Assembly: GCA_964605235.1 (NCBI GenBank)
Contig: CAZSBB010000025.1
Location: 33,153 to 97,152 of the forward strand
From: CAZSBB01 sp964605235
GTDB lineage: Bacteria; Planctomycetota; Phycisphaerae; Phycisphaerales; Phycisphaeraceae
DNA: 64,000 bases
Reading direction: 5' to 3'
Position 1 is the first letter of the stretch. The number at the start of each line of letters is the position of its first letter. Below, one piece after another: positions 8,623 to 18,537 of the stretch. A program made the position numbers and the translations under genes. Under the pieces are notes generated by a model. The model did not search any database. It was not told the DNA's origin and saw only the letters and a program-made list of their open reading frames with translations.

Positions 8623-9321
8623 TCGCCTCCCATCCCAAGCCGCGGATGAGCGCAGCGAATCCGGGGGTTGCCGATGTCACATGCCTTGTCACGTGACATT
8701 CACGCTGCGCCGCCTCCCCGCCGCTGCGCTCATCACTTGCTCCAATCCCGCAGGAAAACGCATATGGATGATCAACCCGCGCTGAACGAGCTCCGACCGT
8801 GAGGGCTTGCTGTAGCCCACCAGCTTGCGGTGCATGGTCTTCGCCCCCGAAAGGGGGCGCAGGAAAGTAGCCACGAGTGGAGCGCAGCGGAACTCGTGGG
8901 AAAAAGCGCTGGTGCAAATTCTCACCCCGGCAGGGGTGAAGGAAGCCTCCGCCGTCCCTCCGGGACGGATCAGAATCAAGCGCGCTCCTCAACCACGGGT
9001 TTCGCTGCGCTCCACCCGTGGCTACTGTCCACGATCCCTGCCGGGGTCGAAAACATCGGAACCCCCCGGAAACATGGACCGCATGGTCGCATGCAGACGG
9101 GTGGGCCACCGTAAGCCGTCGGGGAGGGATTGTTTTCCGGGCGTCATTCTCCTGCGTCGGTGCTGCAACCCGTTGCTCACGCGCGGGAGTCGCTGCAGCA
9201 GGGCCGTATCGCTGACCCTGCGTTTGCCCTCTCCCTTCCTGCCCCGCACTTGCCACCGCCGCCCGCTGGCGATATCACTACCGATCCTCCATAACGTCCT
9301 CACTGCCAAGGAAACCCAGCC
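8623..9321. other. Non-coding stretch of degenerate palindromes
   Basis: No convincing gene in 699 bases. From about 8820 to 9065 it is a chain of short dyads: CCACGAGT/ACTCGTGG (8871-8878 with 8892-8899), CACCCCGGCAGGGGTG, CGTCCCTCCGGGACGG and CCACGGGT/ACCCGTGG (8993-9000 with 9014-9021). The pattern suggests a repetitive element or a string of REP-like units rather than a coding sequence. The last ~200 bases before leuB hold nothing recognisable. Confidence 0.7.
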
Positions 9322-10416
9322 ATGACGCTGAAAATCGCTGTGCTGCCCGGTGACGGCACCGGCCCCGAAGTCGTCCGCGAAGCTCTCAAAGTGCTGGCGG
9401 TCATCGCCAAGTCCGAAGGCTTCACCTATGAGCTGACCGAATTCGACTTCGGCGGCGAACGCTATCTCAAATCCGGCTACATCATCGAGGACGAAGACCT
9501 CGCCAACCTGCGCGACAACTTCGACGCCATCCTCCTGGGCGCCGTCGGCCACCCCGATGTCAAGCCCGGCATCCTCGAAAAAGGCCTGCTCCTGCGCACC
9601 CGCTTCGCCCTCGATCAATACATCAACCTCCGCCCCGTCAAGCTGTACCCCGGCGTCGAGTGCCCGCTCAAGGACAAAGGCCCCGAGCACATCAACTTCG
9701 ATGTCATCCGCGAAAACACCGAGGACCTGTACTGCGGCAACGGCGGCATCATGCGCAAGGGCAGCGCCCAGGAAGTCGCCACCCAGGAAATGATCGCCAC
9801 CCGCTTCGGTGCTGAGCGCTGCCTGCGCTACAGCTTCGAACTCTGCCGCCGCAAGAAAGCCGAGGGCAAGGGCAAGGGTCTGCTCACCCTGGTCCACAAA
9901 ACCAACGTGCTGACCTTCTGCGGCGACCTCTGGTTCCGCGCTTTCAATGAGATCGGCGAAAGCGATTACCCCGACATCCAACGCGACTACAACCACATCG
10001 ACGCCGCCTGCATGTGGTTCGTCAAGAACCCCGAGTTCTACGACACCATCGTCGTGCCCAACATGTTCGGCGACATCATCACCGACCTGGGCGCCATGAT
10101 TCAGGGCGGCATGGGCATCGCCGCCGGCGGCAACATCAACCCCGACGCCGGCGGCACCAGCATGTACGAGCCCATCGGCGGCTCGGCGCCCAAGTACACC
10201 GGCAAGAACGTCATCAACCCCCTCGCCTGCATCGGCGCGGTCGCCATGCTGCTGCAGAACACCACCGATGACGCCGGCAAACTCGCCTGGCAGAAAGCCG
10301 GCGACCGTGTCGAAGCCGCCATCAAGAAGACCACCCCCAAGCTCAAGAGCATGGCGGCCGGCAAGATGGGCTACAACACCCAGCAGGTCGGCGATCTCGT
10401 CTGTGCCGCGCTGTAA
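9322..10416 (+). CDS. leuB: 3-isopropylmalate dehydrogenase
   Basis: NAD-dependent oxidative decarboxylation of 3-isopropylmalate in leucine synthesis; 364 residues, usual family length. The substrate-side arginines are in LRTRFALDQYINLRPVKLYP (R94, R104). The K193 segment is TLVHKTNVLTF, and the family signature NMFGDIITDL at 247-256 has the Mg ligands D251 and D255. GSAP is at 287-290. The LLLRTRF form of the substrate motif resembles the actinobacterial LeuB subtype and also tartrate/D-malate dehydrogenases, so the substrate is not fully certain. It stands alone, without leuA or leuCD. A strong terminator follows at 10452. No clear Shine-Dalgarno is seen. Confidence 0.82.
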   Translation: MTLKIAVLPGDGTGPEVVREALKVLAVIAKSEGFTYELTEFDFGGERYLKSGYIIEDEDLANLRDNFDAILLGAVGHPDVKPGILEKGLLLRTRFALDQYINLRPVKLYPGVECPLKDKGPEHINFDVIRENTEDLYCGNGGIMRKGSAQEVATQEMIATRFGAERCLRYSFELCRRKKAEGKGKGLLTLVHKTNVLTFCGDLWFRAFNEIGESDYPDIQRDYNHIDAACMWFVKNPEFYDTIVVPNMFGDIITDLGAMIQGGMGIAAGGNINPDAGGTSMYEPIGGSAPKYTGKNVINPLACIGAVAMLLQNTTDDAGKLAWQKAGDRVEAAIKKTTPKLKSMAAGKMGYNTQQVGDLVCAAL

Positions 10417-10451
10417 GCCTTCGCCAGTCACACATTCGACTACCAACCACG

Positions 10452-10487
10452 CAACGCTCCGAGCCATCTCGGAGCGTTGTTGTTTTC
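10452..10487 (+). terminator. Rho-independent terminator of leuB
   Basis: Perfect 12-bp stem: CAACGCTCCGAG (10452-10463), loop CCAT, CTCGGAGCGTTG (10468-10479), then TTGTTTTC. Confidence 0.93.
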
Positions 10488-10533
10488 ATGGCGACCACCA
10501 CACTCTTCGTAGGTCCGGGCTTGCTCACCCCCC

Positions 10534-10577
10534 TCTCCAAATCAACAAATCACCAGATCAACAAATCACCAAATCCC
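10534..10577. repeat. Fragment of the CAAATCAACAAATC repeat
   Basis: Short tandem of CAAATCAACAAATCACCAGA-like units, matching one inner arm of the repeats at 28067-28222 and 29573-29762 but without their outer ends. Just before it (10508-10522) lies GTAGGTCCGGGCTTGC, a half copy of another repeat family seen at 17570 and 23858. Confidence 0.65.
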
Positions 10578-10677
10578 GCGCCGGGTTACAATTCCGCTTC
10601 CGTCTGGAAGGATTGCATCACTACAACAATGAGCTGCGGGCGCGAGCCGCCCCGGCCGCATGCAGGGGAAACCGATC

Positions 10678-11877
<1,200 letters not shown>

Positions 11878-12018
11878 TCCGCGTCCTGCGCCCCCGCGAC
11901 GACGGGCGCGATGACATTCAAAAAGCTCGGCCTCAACCAGGCCTGCGGCGCCCTCTGTCGGGGAAAACCTGGGCAAGGGTTGGTTGTCGCTGCGCTGAGA
12001 GTGTAAGCAATTCGGCAT

Positions 12019-12055
12019 AAAAAAGCGGTGGGCCGCCCCCCAAGGAGCCCACCGC
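12019..12055 (-). terminator. Rho-independent terminator (minus strand)
   Basis: GCGGTGGGC (12025-12033) pairs with GCCCACCGC (12047-12055). On the minus strand the stem is followed by six T (the A run 12019-12024). It ends the DUF4838 gene transcript; it could also slow the opposing pgk transcript. Confidence 0.85.
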
Positions 12056-12085
12056 AGGTTGCCAGATTAGAACGCGCTGACGTTA

Positions 12086-14398
12086 TTAAGGGAACGTGCG
12101 GCCCGGAGCGCGAACATTTTCAAGCTGGGCGTCCGCGCCCGCAGCCGGGGCGTAGAACATCACCGGGCCGATGATGCCGCCGGTGCCGATCTCGTCGACG
12201 CGCTCGTTGTTGATGCGGAAGACCACGACATTGTCGGCGCCGGGGCGGACAGCTTCGGTGGCGTCGAGTTCGAACGGCATGAACGCACTGCCGTGACTGA
12301 TGCCGATTTCCTTGCCGTTGACGAACACCTGCGCTTTTTCATCGACCCCGGCCGACCAGAGGAAGATGCGTTTGCCTTCCCATTTTTCATCGATGCGCAC
12401 GGCCTGGCGATACCAGGCTTCGCCTTTGTAGTAGTGCAGGCCCTGGTTGGACCACGACAGGCTGGACGAGATGGATTGCCAACTGCCGCCGGTCATTTGC
12501 GCGTCCCAGTAGTTCAGATCCATACCGAGGTGGCCGGGGTCCGTCAGGAAGGACCATTCGGCTTTGAGCGGCGCGACGAGTTCATTGCCGCCGGTGGTGC
12601 GGGCGTAGCCTTGCTCGGTCTGCAGGCGGAAGAACCGCCTCATGTACTCGCGCGAAAACCGGGCATAGATCATCTCCGGCTCGTAGGCGCCCAGGTCTTC
12701 GATCATGCGATCCACCACCTGCAAGGCCGCCTTGGAGGTGGCGAAGTCGAAGCGTTGCCGGCTCGCGCGCATGGTCAGGAACGAATCGAGCAACACCTGC
12801 TCCTTGGCGAATATCTCGACCCGCTGTGCATAAAGGCTGTCGGCGGGTCGCGCCAGCGCCGCCGCTTCGTGCAGCAGCGTTCGGCCGCGCTGACGCAGCT
12901 CGGCAGGAAAATGCTGGTTGGTGTCGTAACAGGTGCCGGCATGATGGTCGCTGTTGGCGATCGCGTCATCCATCATGGTGAGGTACTGGTACATCGGTTC
13001 CGCCGCCGGGCCGAACAGCCCGTTGCAGTAATCGTGCACCAGCGCATCCACATCGGCGGTGTGGTCCCACAGCAGTTTCGACGCGACATAAAGCGAGGGG
13101 CCATACGCCGCCCAGGAGGTGTGCGTCTGCACGCGCCAGCCGACGATGTTGTATTTCCTGGCCATCGGAATCTGCTTGCGCAGCCGATGCACCATCGGGA
13201 ACGGCAGGCCCGGATCGGCGAGGTTGTACCAGAAGCCGCGGTCATAAACCTCGGGAACCAGTTCGCTCCAGCCTTTGAGCAGCGGCTCGTAATACGTCGC
13301 GCCTTCCGGGCAGACGCTGCTGCCGGGGCCGTGCGTGCGGCAGGGCACGATCGGCGCGATGGCGGGGATGATGCGCGGGTCCGGCTTGAACTTCGTCGGC
13401 GGCGTGCGGTAATTCACGTAGGCGTAGAAGCACAGTTTCTTGTCGGGAAATTCATCCTCGATGCCTTTGAGAACCTGGTTGAAGAACCAGATGTAACGGT
13501 CGGTGACGACCCAGTCGTTCAGATATGAATCCCATTTGCCGTTGTCGAGCGCGCGGCAGTTGGCACATTCGCAGAAGTTGGCGCCGTCACGCGCCCCCAT
13601 GCCGATCCACGGCTGTTCGGGATGCTCACGGAAATAGGTTTTGGTCCGCTCAATGACCAGCTTGACAAGGTCATGGTTCGACACGCACAACTGCAGGAGG
13701 CGACGTTCGCCGTTAACCAGGGAGAAGTATTCGGGATGCTCGTCGAACAGCGCCTTGATCCGTTTTTCATCCCTGGGCAAACCGTGTACGCCCAGGATGC
13801 CGTGCGCCGAGGGAAAGTAAGGCCCGGACTTGCGCATGCGCATTCCCCAGAACTGCTCCTCGTTCCTGGGATTCAGCGTAAAGCCGCCATGAATGCGCGC
13901 CTTGAACGACGGAACCTGCACCACTTCGACCGGCTCGAGCGCGACGGTCTTCAGCTGCGGGATCACCGTGCCCAACTCGCCGGGCATGAACCAGCGCACG
14001 CCCAGGCGTTCGAGTAGTTCGTAAACGCCGAAGGCGGTGCCCAGGTCGGTCTGGCCGCGAATGGCGATGTCCTGGTCGCCGATGATCAGGGCGAAGGCAC
14101 TGGGATCGTCGCCACGGGATTGGATCAACTGTTCGAGCTGCACCGGCGCGGCGCGGCCGAGGCGCACGACGGCAGTTCCCGACGCCGGCTCGGTGTGGGT
14201 CACTTCGAGCTTCACGCCGGCGATCTTTTCGAGATGGTCGACCAACTCGGCGGCGGCAAGTTTTTCCTGGTTGGTGGCGTCGGCAGGGATAACCACCGCG
14301 GCGGCGGCTTTCCCGTCCGCCACCAGCGTCGCCCCATGGGTCGGCGCTGCTGACCACCCGATCGAGCAGAGCATGACAATGGCAAAGCAGAATCGCAT
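12086..14398 (-). CDS. Exported DUF4838-family protein, glycosidase-like
   Basis: Protein of 770 residues. A signal peptide (MRFCFAIVMLCSIGWSAAPT, cleavage near HG-A) directs export. An N-terminal alpha/beta domain like that preceding GH20 and GH67 barrels follows (QEKLAAAELVDHLEKIAGVK), then the DUF4838 barrel with FMPGELGTVIPQ, GMGARDGANFCECANC and CFYAYVNYRTPPTKFKPD. The last ~110 residues form a jelly-roll like the sugar-binding domain of family 2 glycosidases (VDEKAQVFVNGKEIG). The overall plan suggests a polysaccharide-acting enzyme, but no activity is established for the family as far as I know. The start at 14398 follows AAAGGGA. It diverges from a LacI-type regulator, and the shared intergenic region carries two perfect palindromes. 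Confidence 0.87.
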   Translation of the reverse strand: MRFCFAIVMLCSIGWSAAPTHGATLVADGKAAAAVVIPADATNQEKLAAAELVDHLEKIAGVKLEVTHTEPASGTAVVRLGRAAPVQLEQLIQSRGDDPSAFALIIGDQDIAIRGQTDLGTAFGVYELLERLGVRWFMPGELGTVIPQLKTVALEPVEVVQVPSFKARIHGGFTLNPRNEEQFWGMRMRKSGPYFPSAHGILGVHGLPRDEKRIKALFDEHPEYFSLVNGERRLLQLCVSNHDLVKLVIERTKTYFREHPEQPWIGMGARDGANFCECANCRALDNGKWDSYLNDWVVTDRYIWFFNQVLKGIEDEFPDKKLCFYAYVNYRTPPTKFKPDPRIIPAIAPIVPCRTHGPGSSVCPEGATYYEPLLKGWSELVPEVYDRGFWYNLADPGLPFPMVHRLRKQIPMARKYNIVGWRVQTHTSWAAYGPSLYVASKLLWDHTADVDALVHDYCNGLFGPAAEPMYQYLTMMDDAIANSDHHAGTCYDTNQHFPAELRQRGRTLLHEAAALARPADSLYAQRVEIFAKEQVLLDSFLTMRASRQRFDFATSKAALQVVDRMIEDLGAYEPEMIYARFSREYMRRFFRLQTEQGYARTTGGNELVAPLKAEWSFLTDPGHLGMDLNYWDAQMTGGSWQSISSSLSWSNQGLHYYKGEAWYRQAVRIDEKWEGKRIFLWSAGVDEKAQVFVNGKEIGISHGSAFMPFELDATEAVRPGADNVVVFRINNERVDEIGTGGIIGPVMFYAPAAGADAQLENVRAPGRTFP

Positions 14399-14428
14399 CG
14401 AGTAATCCCTTTCCAGTAACATTAAAAA

Positions 14429-14442
14429 CGGAAACGTTTCCG
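14429..14442. promoter_or_regulatory. LacI-family operator (site 1)
   Basis: Perfect 14-base palindrome CGGAAACGTTTCCG with the central CG typical of LacI/GalR-family operators. It lies 31-44 bases upstream of the DUF4838 start. Confidence 0.8.
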
Positions 14443-14475
14443 CGCAGTCAGATTCGATTGTCGGAAGCTACCTTT

Positions 14476-14489
14476 TCGAAACGTTTCGA
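14476..14489. promoter_or_regulatory. LacI-family operator (site 2)
   Basis: Perfect 14-base palindrome TCGAAACGTTTCGA, sharing the GAAACGTTTC core of site 1. Its centre is 47 bases from the centre of site 1 and 31 bases before the regulator start, so both divergent genes could be controlled. Confidence 0.8.
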
Positions 14490-14519
14490 TTTTACTTCCC
14501 CAAACTGCAGGGTGCAACC

Positions 14520-15596
14520 ATGCCCAGCCGGAAAACCGCTCAGACCCGAACCCCCATCCTCGCCGACATCGCGCGCGAAGCGGGTCTGGCGCTGTCCACC
14601 GTTTCCGAAATCCTTTACGGCAAACCCGGTTACAGCGACAAAACCCGCCAGCGCGTCAACGAAACCGCCAAGCGCCTCGGCTACCGACCCAACCAGATCG
14701 GTCAGACCCTGCGCCGCGGCAAAAGCATGACCATCGGCATCATCACCCCCACCTTCTCCAATCCCGTGCAGGTCATCAAGCTCGAAGGCATCGAGTCCGC
14801 CGCCCGCGACGCCGGCTACCTCGCCTACATCGCCGGCTGGGGACGCCAGAATGACGCCAACGCCATTGTCCGCTCGATCAATGATCTGATCGACCGGCGC
14901 GTCGACGGCCTCATCTTCAACACCAACGCCGCGCCCGATCAATGCGTCATCGAACTGCTGCGCGCTGTGCCCATTCCGCTGGTCTATTCCGACTGGGCGC
15001 CGTCTGACGCTACCTGCAAAGTCGTCCAGGACCGAACCCAGGCGATCCGCGAACTGGCGCAACACCTGGTTGCGCTGGGGCATCGCACCGCGGCCGTCAT
15101 CACCTCAAACTGGACCCGCGCCAATCCCCAGTCGAAACTCGACATCATCCGCGCCGCGTGTGAAGAAGTCGGCATCAAGCTCGATGAGCATCCGCGCTGG
15201 CATTACCACCCGAGCGAAACCGACCCGCTGGTCATCATTGAAGAGGTTTACCACACCGTTCGCCGCGCCCTCAATGGCCGGAATCTGCCGACCGCGATCA
15301 TGGCCGGCAACGACGACGGCGCCGCCGCCACCATCGCCGCCTGTCAAGACGTCGGCCTGGTTGTGCCGCGCGATGTGTCCGTCGTCGGCTTCAACGGCGA
15401 TCCGATCGGCTTCGCCACCAGGCCGGCGCTGACCACCATCCAGCAGCCGCGCCATGGCGTCGGCGAAGCCGCATTCGGCGTGCTCCACGCCATCATGAAC
15501 AAACCCGGCGCGAAGGTGAAGCCGCCGCAGTTCCCGCTGAAACTGATCATCCGTGACTCAACCGGACCCGCGCCCAAACGCTCAGGCCCCGCGTGA
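14520..15596 (+). CDS. LacI-family transcriptional regulator
   Basis: Sugar-responsive repressor of 358 residues. An N-terminal LacI helix-turn-helix spans about 12-60 (ILADIAREAGLALSTVSEIL, then GYRPNQIGQTLRRGKS hinge). The periplasmic-binding-protein-like sensor fills the rest, with TIGIITPTFSNPVQ, TAIMAGNDDGAAATIAACQD and DVSVVGFNGDPIGF. It probably represses the divergent DUF4838 gene and itself through the two palindromes at 14429 and 14476. The ligand is unknown; a sugar released by the DUF4838 protein is a reasonable guess. A weak AGGG precedes the ATG. Confidence 0.92.
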   Translation: MPSRKTAQTRTPILADIAREAGLALSTVSEILYGKPGYSDKTRQRVNETAKRLGYRPNQIGQTLRRGKSMTIGIITPTFSNPVQVIKLEGIESAARDAGYLAYIAGWGRQNDANAIVRSINDLIDRRVDGLIFNTNAAPDQCVIELLRAVPIPLVYSDWAPSDATCKVVQDRTQAIRELAQHLVALGHRTAAVITSNWTRANPQSKLDIIRAACEEVGIKLDEHPRWHYHPSETDPLVIIEEVYHTVRRALNGRNLPTAIMAGNDDGAAATIAACQDVGLVVPRDVSVVGFNGDPIGFATRPALTTIQQPRHGVGEAAFGVLHAIMNKPGAKVKPPQFPLKLIIRDSTGPAPKRSGPA

Positions 15597-15706
15597 ATGC
15601 TTAGTGTCCGGCGGGCACGGATCGTCGGACAAAGTAGAAAGAAACGTAAAGTGCCTGGCTTGGTCTGGGGATGCTGCCGTACTGCCGTTGGTACACTAAT
15701 TCCACC

Positions 15707-16462
15707 ATGTCCGGGACCTGCCCCCAATGCGGCCAGACGCTGCTGCCCGCTGACATCAACATCAGCCAGGGGGTGGCGCTGTGCCCCAGTTGCGGCAAGC
15801 TGGCGCGGGTGGATGAAACGCTCGACGCAGCCGCCCCACTGCTGGAGCAACTGCTGGAGGAGAAGCCCGCCGGCTGCACCATCACCTACGTGGGCGAGCA
15901 TGAAATCCGCCTGCGGGCGACACTGCGCTCCGTCGGCGGCATTTGCATGTCGCTGTTCCTCTGTCTGTTCTGGAACGGCATCGTGTCGGTCTTCGTGCTC
16001 ATCGCGCTCTGCGGGTTGTACACCAATCTGGTCGGCCCACTGCCCGCGTGGTTCCCGCAGCCGAATATGCAGGATGAAATGGCGCTGGGCGAAACGCTCT
16101 TCCTGTGCCTTTTCCTCACGCCGTTTGTCGTGGTGGGCACGGGCATGTTCGGTGCTTTGCTGCTGTATCTGGTGGGATCGGTGGAGGTGCGCCTGCTGCC
16201 GGAGGAGGGTCAGGTGCGCACCGGCATCGGATCGGTCGTGTGGGTACGGCGGTTCGATCCCAATCAGGTCGCCAAAATCGAACCCGGCGTGGCGTCTTGG
16301 GAGTCAAATGGTCAGGCGCAGCCGGTGATCGTCATCCAGTCCCGCAGCCCGCTGAAATTCGGCAGTCTGTTGCGCGCCGATCGCCGGCTGTGGTTGCAGG
16401 ACATGCTCAAAGCGTTGCTGGTGGGACCACAACGCAGCCGGGAGCGACGCAAAGCGATGTAG
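15707..16462 (+). CDS. Zinc-ribbon membrane protein of unknown function
   Basis: Protein of 251 residues. The N-terminus carries two CxxC pairs (CPQCG at about 5-9, CPSCGK at about 27-32), which should bind zinc. After a linker come two hydrophobic segments (about 85-110 and 130-160), then a charged cytoplasmic tail of ~85 residues rich in beta-type sequence and ending RSRERRKAM. I do not recognise the family. The ATG at 15707 (MSGTCPQCG) is preferred over 15671 because it puts the zinc ribbon at the N-terminus. It follows the LacI gene by 110 bases on the same strand, but nothing ties it functionally to that regulator. Confidence 0.75.
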   Translation: MSGTCPQCGQTLLPADINISQGVALCPSCGKLARVDETLDAAAPLLEQLLEEKPAGCTITYVGEHEIRLRATLRSVGGICMSLFLCLFWNGIVSVFVLIALCGLYTNLVGPLPAWFPQPNMQDEMALGETLFLCLFLTPFVVVGTGMFGALLLYLVGSVEVRLLPEEGQVRTGIGSVVWVRRFDPNQVAKIEPGVASWESNGQAQPVIVIQSRSPLKFGSLLRADRRLWLQDMLKALLVGPQRSRERRKAM

Positions 16463-16505
16463 GTTACGCGCCTGTTGCCAGGCAACCCCCAGCTTGGGCC
16501 AGCAA

Positions 16506-17231
16506 TCAGTCGGCGTATTCCCACACCGTCACGTCCAGTTCGCGGACGCCCCACTGGCGGGCGATGGCGTGGGTGGGGTAGAGCACGTCGAGGCGATGGC
16601 CTTTGATTTTGCCGCCGCGGTCGAGGACGGGGACGGGTTTGCCGTCGTGGTAGCCGGGGATGGTGAGGATGGAGCCGAAGGGCAGCAGGCTGGTGTCGGC
16701 GGCGACGAGCTTCATGCCGTTGGTCCACACGCTAAAGCCCGAGGCGGTGATGCCGTCCGCCCATTTGCCGCAGCTTTGCTCGTCGGGGCTGTAGGCGGTG
16801 ACTTTCATCCTGAGGGTGCGGACGGCGCGGATGGGCCTGCCGCCGTAGGTCATGCCGGAGGCGACTGCGGGGGTGGGCCAGTCGTGCGTCGGTTCAAGCG
16901 GGAGCACGGCGGGGGCAGCATTGCGGAACAGGTCAGCGGCGGGGGCAGGTTCGGCCACGACTGCGAGGGTGGACGTCGGCTCATCCTCGGTTGCTTCGAG
17001 CGCCCCGCCGGGGATGTCGATCGACGTTCGCGCGTCTGCGGTGAGGGCTGAGGATGAGGCTGGGGTCAGCGCCATCAGCGCCACCGGCCGAGCCTGGGCG
17101 ACGTCCCAGCCGCGCGCCAGCGCCAACCAGCCATAGCCGGCGACGAGCATGATATTGCAAAAAACGAGGAAGCCGGCGGCGCGCAGCAAACGGCGTTCAC
17201 CCATGCGTCGCGCCCAACGAATGCCGTTCAT
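16506..17231 (-). CDS. 3D-domain protein (probable cell-wall lytic enzyme)
   Basis: Protein of 241 residues with one N-terminal membrane anchor (AAGFLVFCNIMLVAGYGWLA) and a long Ala/Pro/Thr-rich linker. The C-terminal 3D domain (about 145-241) has three conserved aspartates in AADTSLLPFGSILTIPGY, VLDRGGKIKGHRLDV. The 3D domain adopts a double-psi barrel like MltA/RlpA and is found in peptidoglycan lytic transglycosylases, so a periplasmic cell-wall role is likely. The cysteine in PDEQSCGKWADG is usual in this family. The start at 17231 is preferred; an ATG at 17204 is also possible. It stands alone. Confidence 0.82.
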   Translation of the reverse strand: MNGIRWARRMGERRLLRAAGFLVFCNIMLVAGYGWLALARGWDVAQARPVALMALTPASSSALTADARTSIDIPGGALEATEDEPTSTLAVVAEPAPAADLFRNAAPAVLPLEPTHDWPTPAVASGMTYGGRPIRAVRTLRMKVTAYSPDEQSCGKWADGITASGFSVWTNGMKLVAADTSLLPFGSILTIPGYHDGKPVPVLDRGGKIKGHRLDVLYPTHAIARQWGVRELDVTVWEYAD

Positions 17232-17569
17232 GCCGCATGCTCCGGCCGACGCCCAGGCTTGCACCCGAACCGTCGGCGAGGTCGGCCATCCGTGGCACGA
17301 GGTTCATTGCTCCTGACTGTCAGCAACCCACGGCGGCCCGGCCCAACGTCATCCTCGGGGGGCGGAGAACACCGAGAAGGTGGAATATACCCCTGGAGGC
17401 GGGTTTTCGCCAACCCCATGAACGGCGCTCGCCCGTAGGTGAATGGCGTTCAGGAAAGGTCGTGTGTATCAGGCAAAACGGGCAAGCGGATGCAACCAAG
17501 CCGATGCGGGGGCGCTGGCGACACCCGCCGACTGGCGTCGACGGCTCGGAAGATGGAGTGGGCGCTGCT

Positions 17570-17638
17570 TGTAGGTCCGGGCTTGCCGGGACAGGTTGGG
17601 CGCGGCGTCCCCCATGTCCGGGCAAGCCCGACCTACAC
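17570..17638. repeat. GTAGGTCCGGGC REP-like palindrome
   Basis: TGTAGGTCCGGGCTTGCCGG at the left and GGGCAAGCCCGACCTACA at the right are inverted repeats about 30 bases apart. Other copies are at 17745-17783 (right half) and 23858-23926 (complete), with a short piece at 10508-10522. Confidence 0.8.
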
Positions 17639-17744
17639 AGAGCATCAGTTCGAGCAACGTTCGCGCGGCTGGTAGGGCTCGCTGTGCGAGCGCAGGAGAA
17701 CGCCCTGGGTGTTGCAATAGACCGAGTTGGCCGATCCTGAGGGC

Positions 17745-17783
17745 GCGGCATCCCCCATGTCCGGGCAAGCCCGGACCTACGCA
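17745..17783. repeat. GTAGGTCCGGGC repeat, right half
   Basis: CATCCCCCATGTCCGGGCAA followed by GCCCGGACCTACG repeats the right half of the element at 17570-17638 in the same orientation. Confidence 0.75.
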
Positions 17784-17815
17784 GAGCACACGGATTCGAG
17801 CGCGGTTCGCGCGGC

Positions 17816-18457
17816 TTACCAGCCCATCACCTTCAGCCATTCATGGGCGATCACCAGATGCCCGCCGGGCTGGGGATGTACCGGCTCATGGCAGAACTGG
17901 TCGGCCGGGTAATGCTGGAGCAGCTTCTGATACGCCAGATGAGTGCGCACATGCCGAGCTTTGTACTTGCGCGCCAAGCGTTCGACGGTCTTCCAGTATG
18001 GCTTGAGGTTTTCCAGGACCAGATGGCGGAAGCTGTCGCTGCAGCGTTCGGTGGAGATGTAGAACGGATCGACCAGCACCAGCCTGGCTTTGGTTTCCTT
18101 GCTGACGCGGGCGAGGATCTGATCGTAGAGCGTGTCGAACATGTCAGCGGGCACCGCGTCGGGGGTTTTGCGCAAGGTGCGATGCACGTCGTTGATGCCG
18201 ATCTTGACGCTGATCCAGTCGGGCTGGAAGCGGATGCAGTCGTCGGACCAGCGATCGGTGAGGTTCTGCACGGTGTTGCCGCCGATGCCTTTGTTGATGA
18301 TTTTCAGTTCATGAGCGGGATAGCGGGCGACGATCAGGTCCCGAATCATGCGGACATAGCCGGTGCCCAGCGGCGAGTCGGCCGAGAGTCTGCCGCAGTC
18401 CGTGATGGAGTCGCCGATGAACAGCACAGTTTGATGAGGCTTGAGCGCGAAGGCCAT
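17816..18457 (-). CDS. SGNH/GDSL-family hydrolase
   Basis: Esterase or lipase-like hydrolase of 213 residues. Block I is LFIGDSITDCGR with the nucleophile serine, block II is NKGIGGNTVQNL with the oxyanion Gly, block III is KIGINDVHRTL with Asn, and block V is EPVHPQPGGHLVIA with the catalytic His. The residue three before that His is Glu where many members have Asp; it may still serve the triad. No signal peptide, so cytoplasmic. The ATG at 18457 is chosen because GGAG lies ten bases upstream; a TTG three codons earlier is possible. The role may be deacetylation of sugars, as for related esterases, but this is a guess. Confidence 0.88.
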   Translation of the reverse strand: MAFALKPHQTVLFIGDSITDCGRLSADSPLGTGYVRMIRDLIVARYPAHELKIINKGIGGNTVQNLTDRWSDDCIRFQPDWISVKIGINDVHRTLRKTPDAVPADMFDTLYDQILARVSKETKARLVLVDPFYISTERCSDSFRHLVLENLKPYWKTVERLARKYKARHVRTHLAYQKLLQHYPADQFCHEPVHPQPGGHLVIAHEWLKVMGW

Positions 18458-18537
18458 GACGTGCAATCTCCTGCAGGTGGGGAAGGCAAGTAAAGCGTGG
18501 CAGTGTAACGACGCCGATGCGGGAGGGAAAAAGACAA

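Larger units (their letters stand above)
17232..17815. other. Intergenic region made largely of REP-like repeats
   Basis: No gene recognised in 584 bases. It holds a partial GAGCCGCC-type repeat (17511-17551, ACACCCGCCGACTGGCGTCG then ACGGCTCGGA) and two GTAGGTCCGGGC elements (17570-17638 and 17745-17783). The bases after these two, to about 17690 and 17826, are also alike (CAGAGCA...TTCGCGCGGCT), so the unit is larger than the hairpin and its second copy enters the 3' end of the SGNH gene. Confidence 0.7.

Noticed and set aside
8820..9065. CRISPR array
   Set aside because: The dyads differ from each other and there are no regular spacers.
8435..9325. Several open frames on both strands in the leuB upstream region
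   Set aside because: They run through palindromic repeats, lack ribosome sites and show no domain.
12293..13528. Plus-strand open frame opposite the DUF4838 gene
   Set aside because: No start signal or domain; it lies entirely within the real gene.
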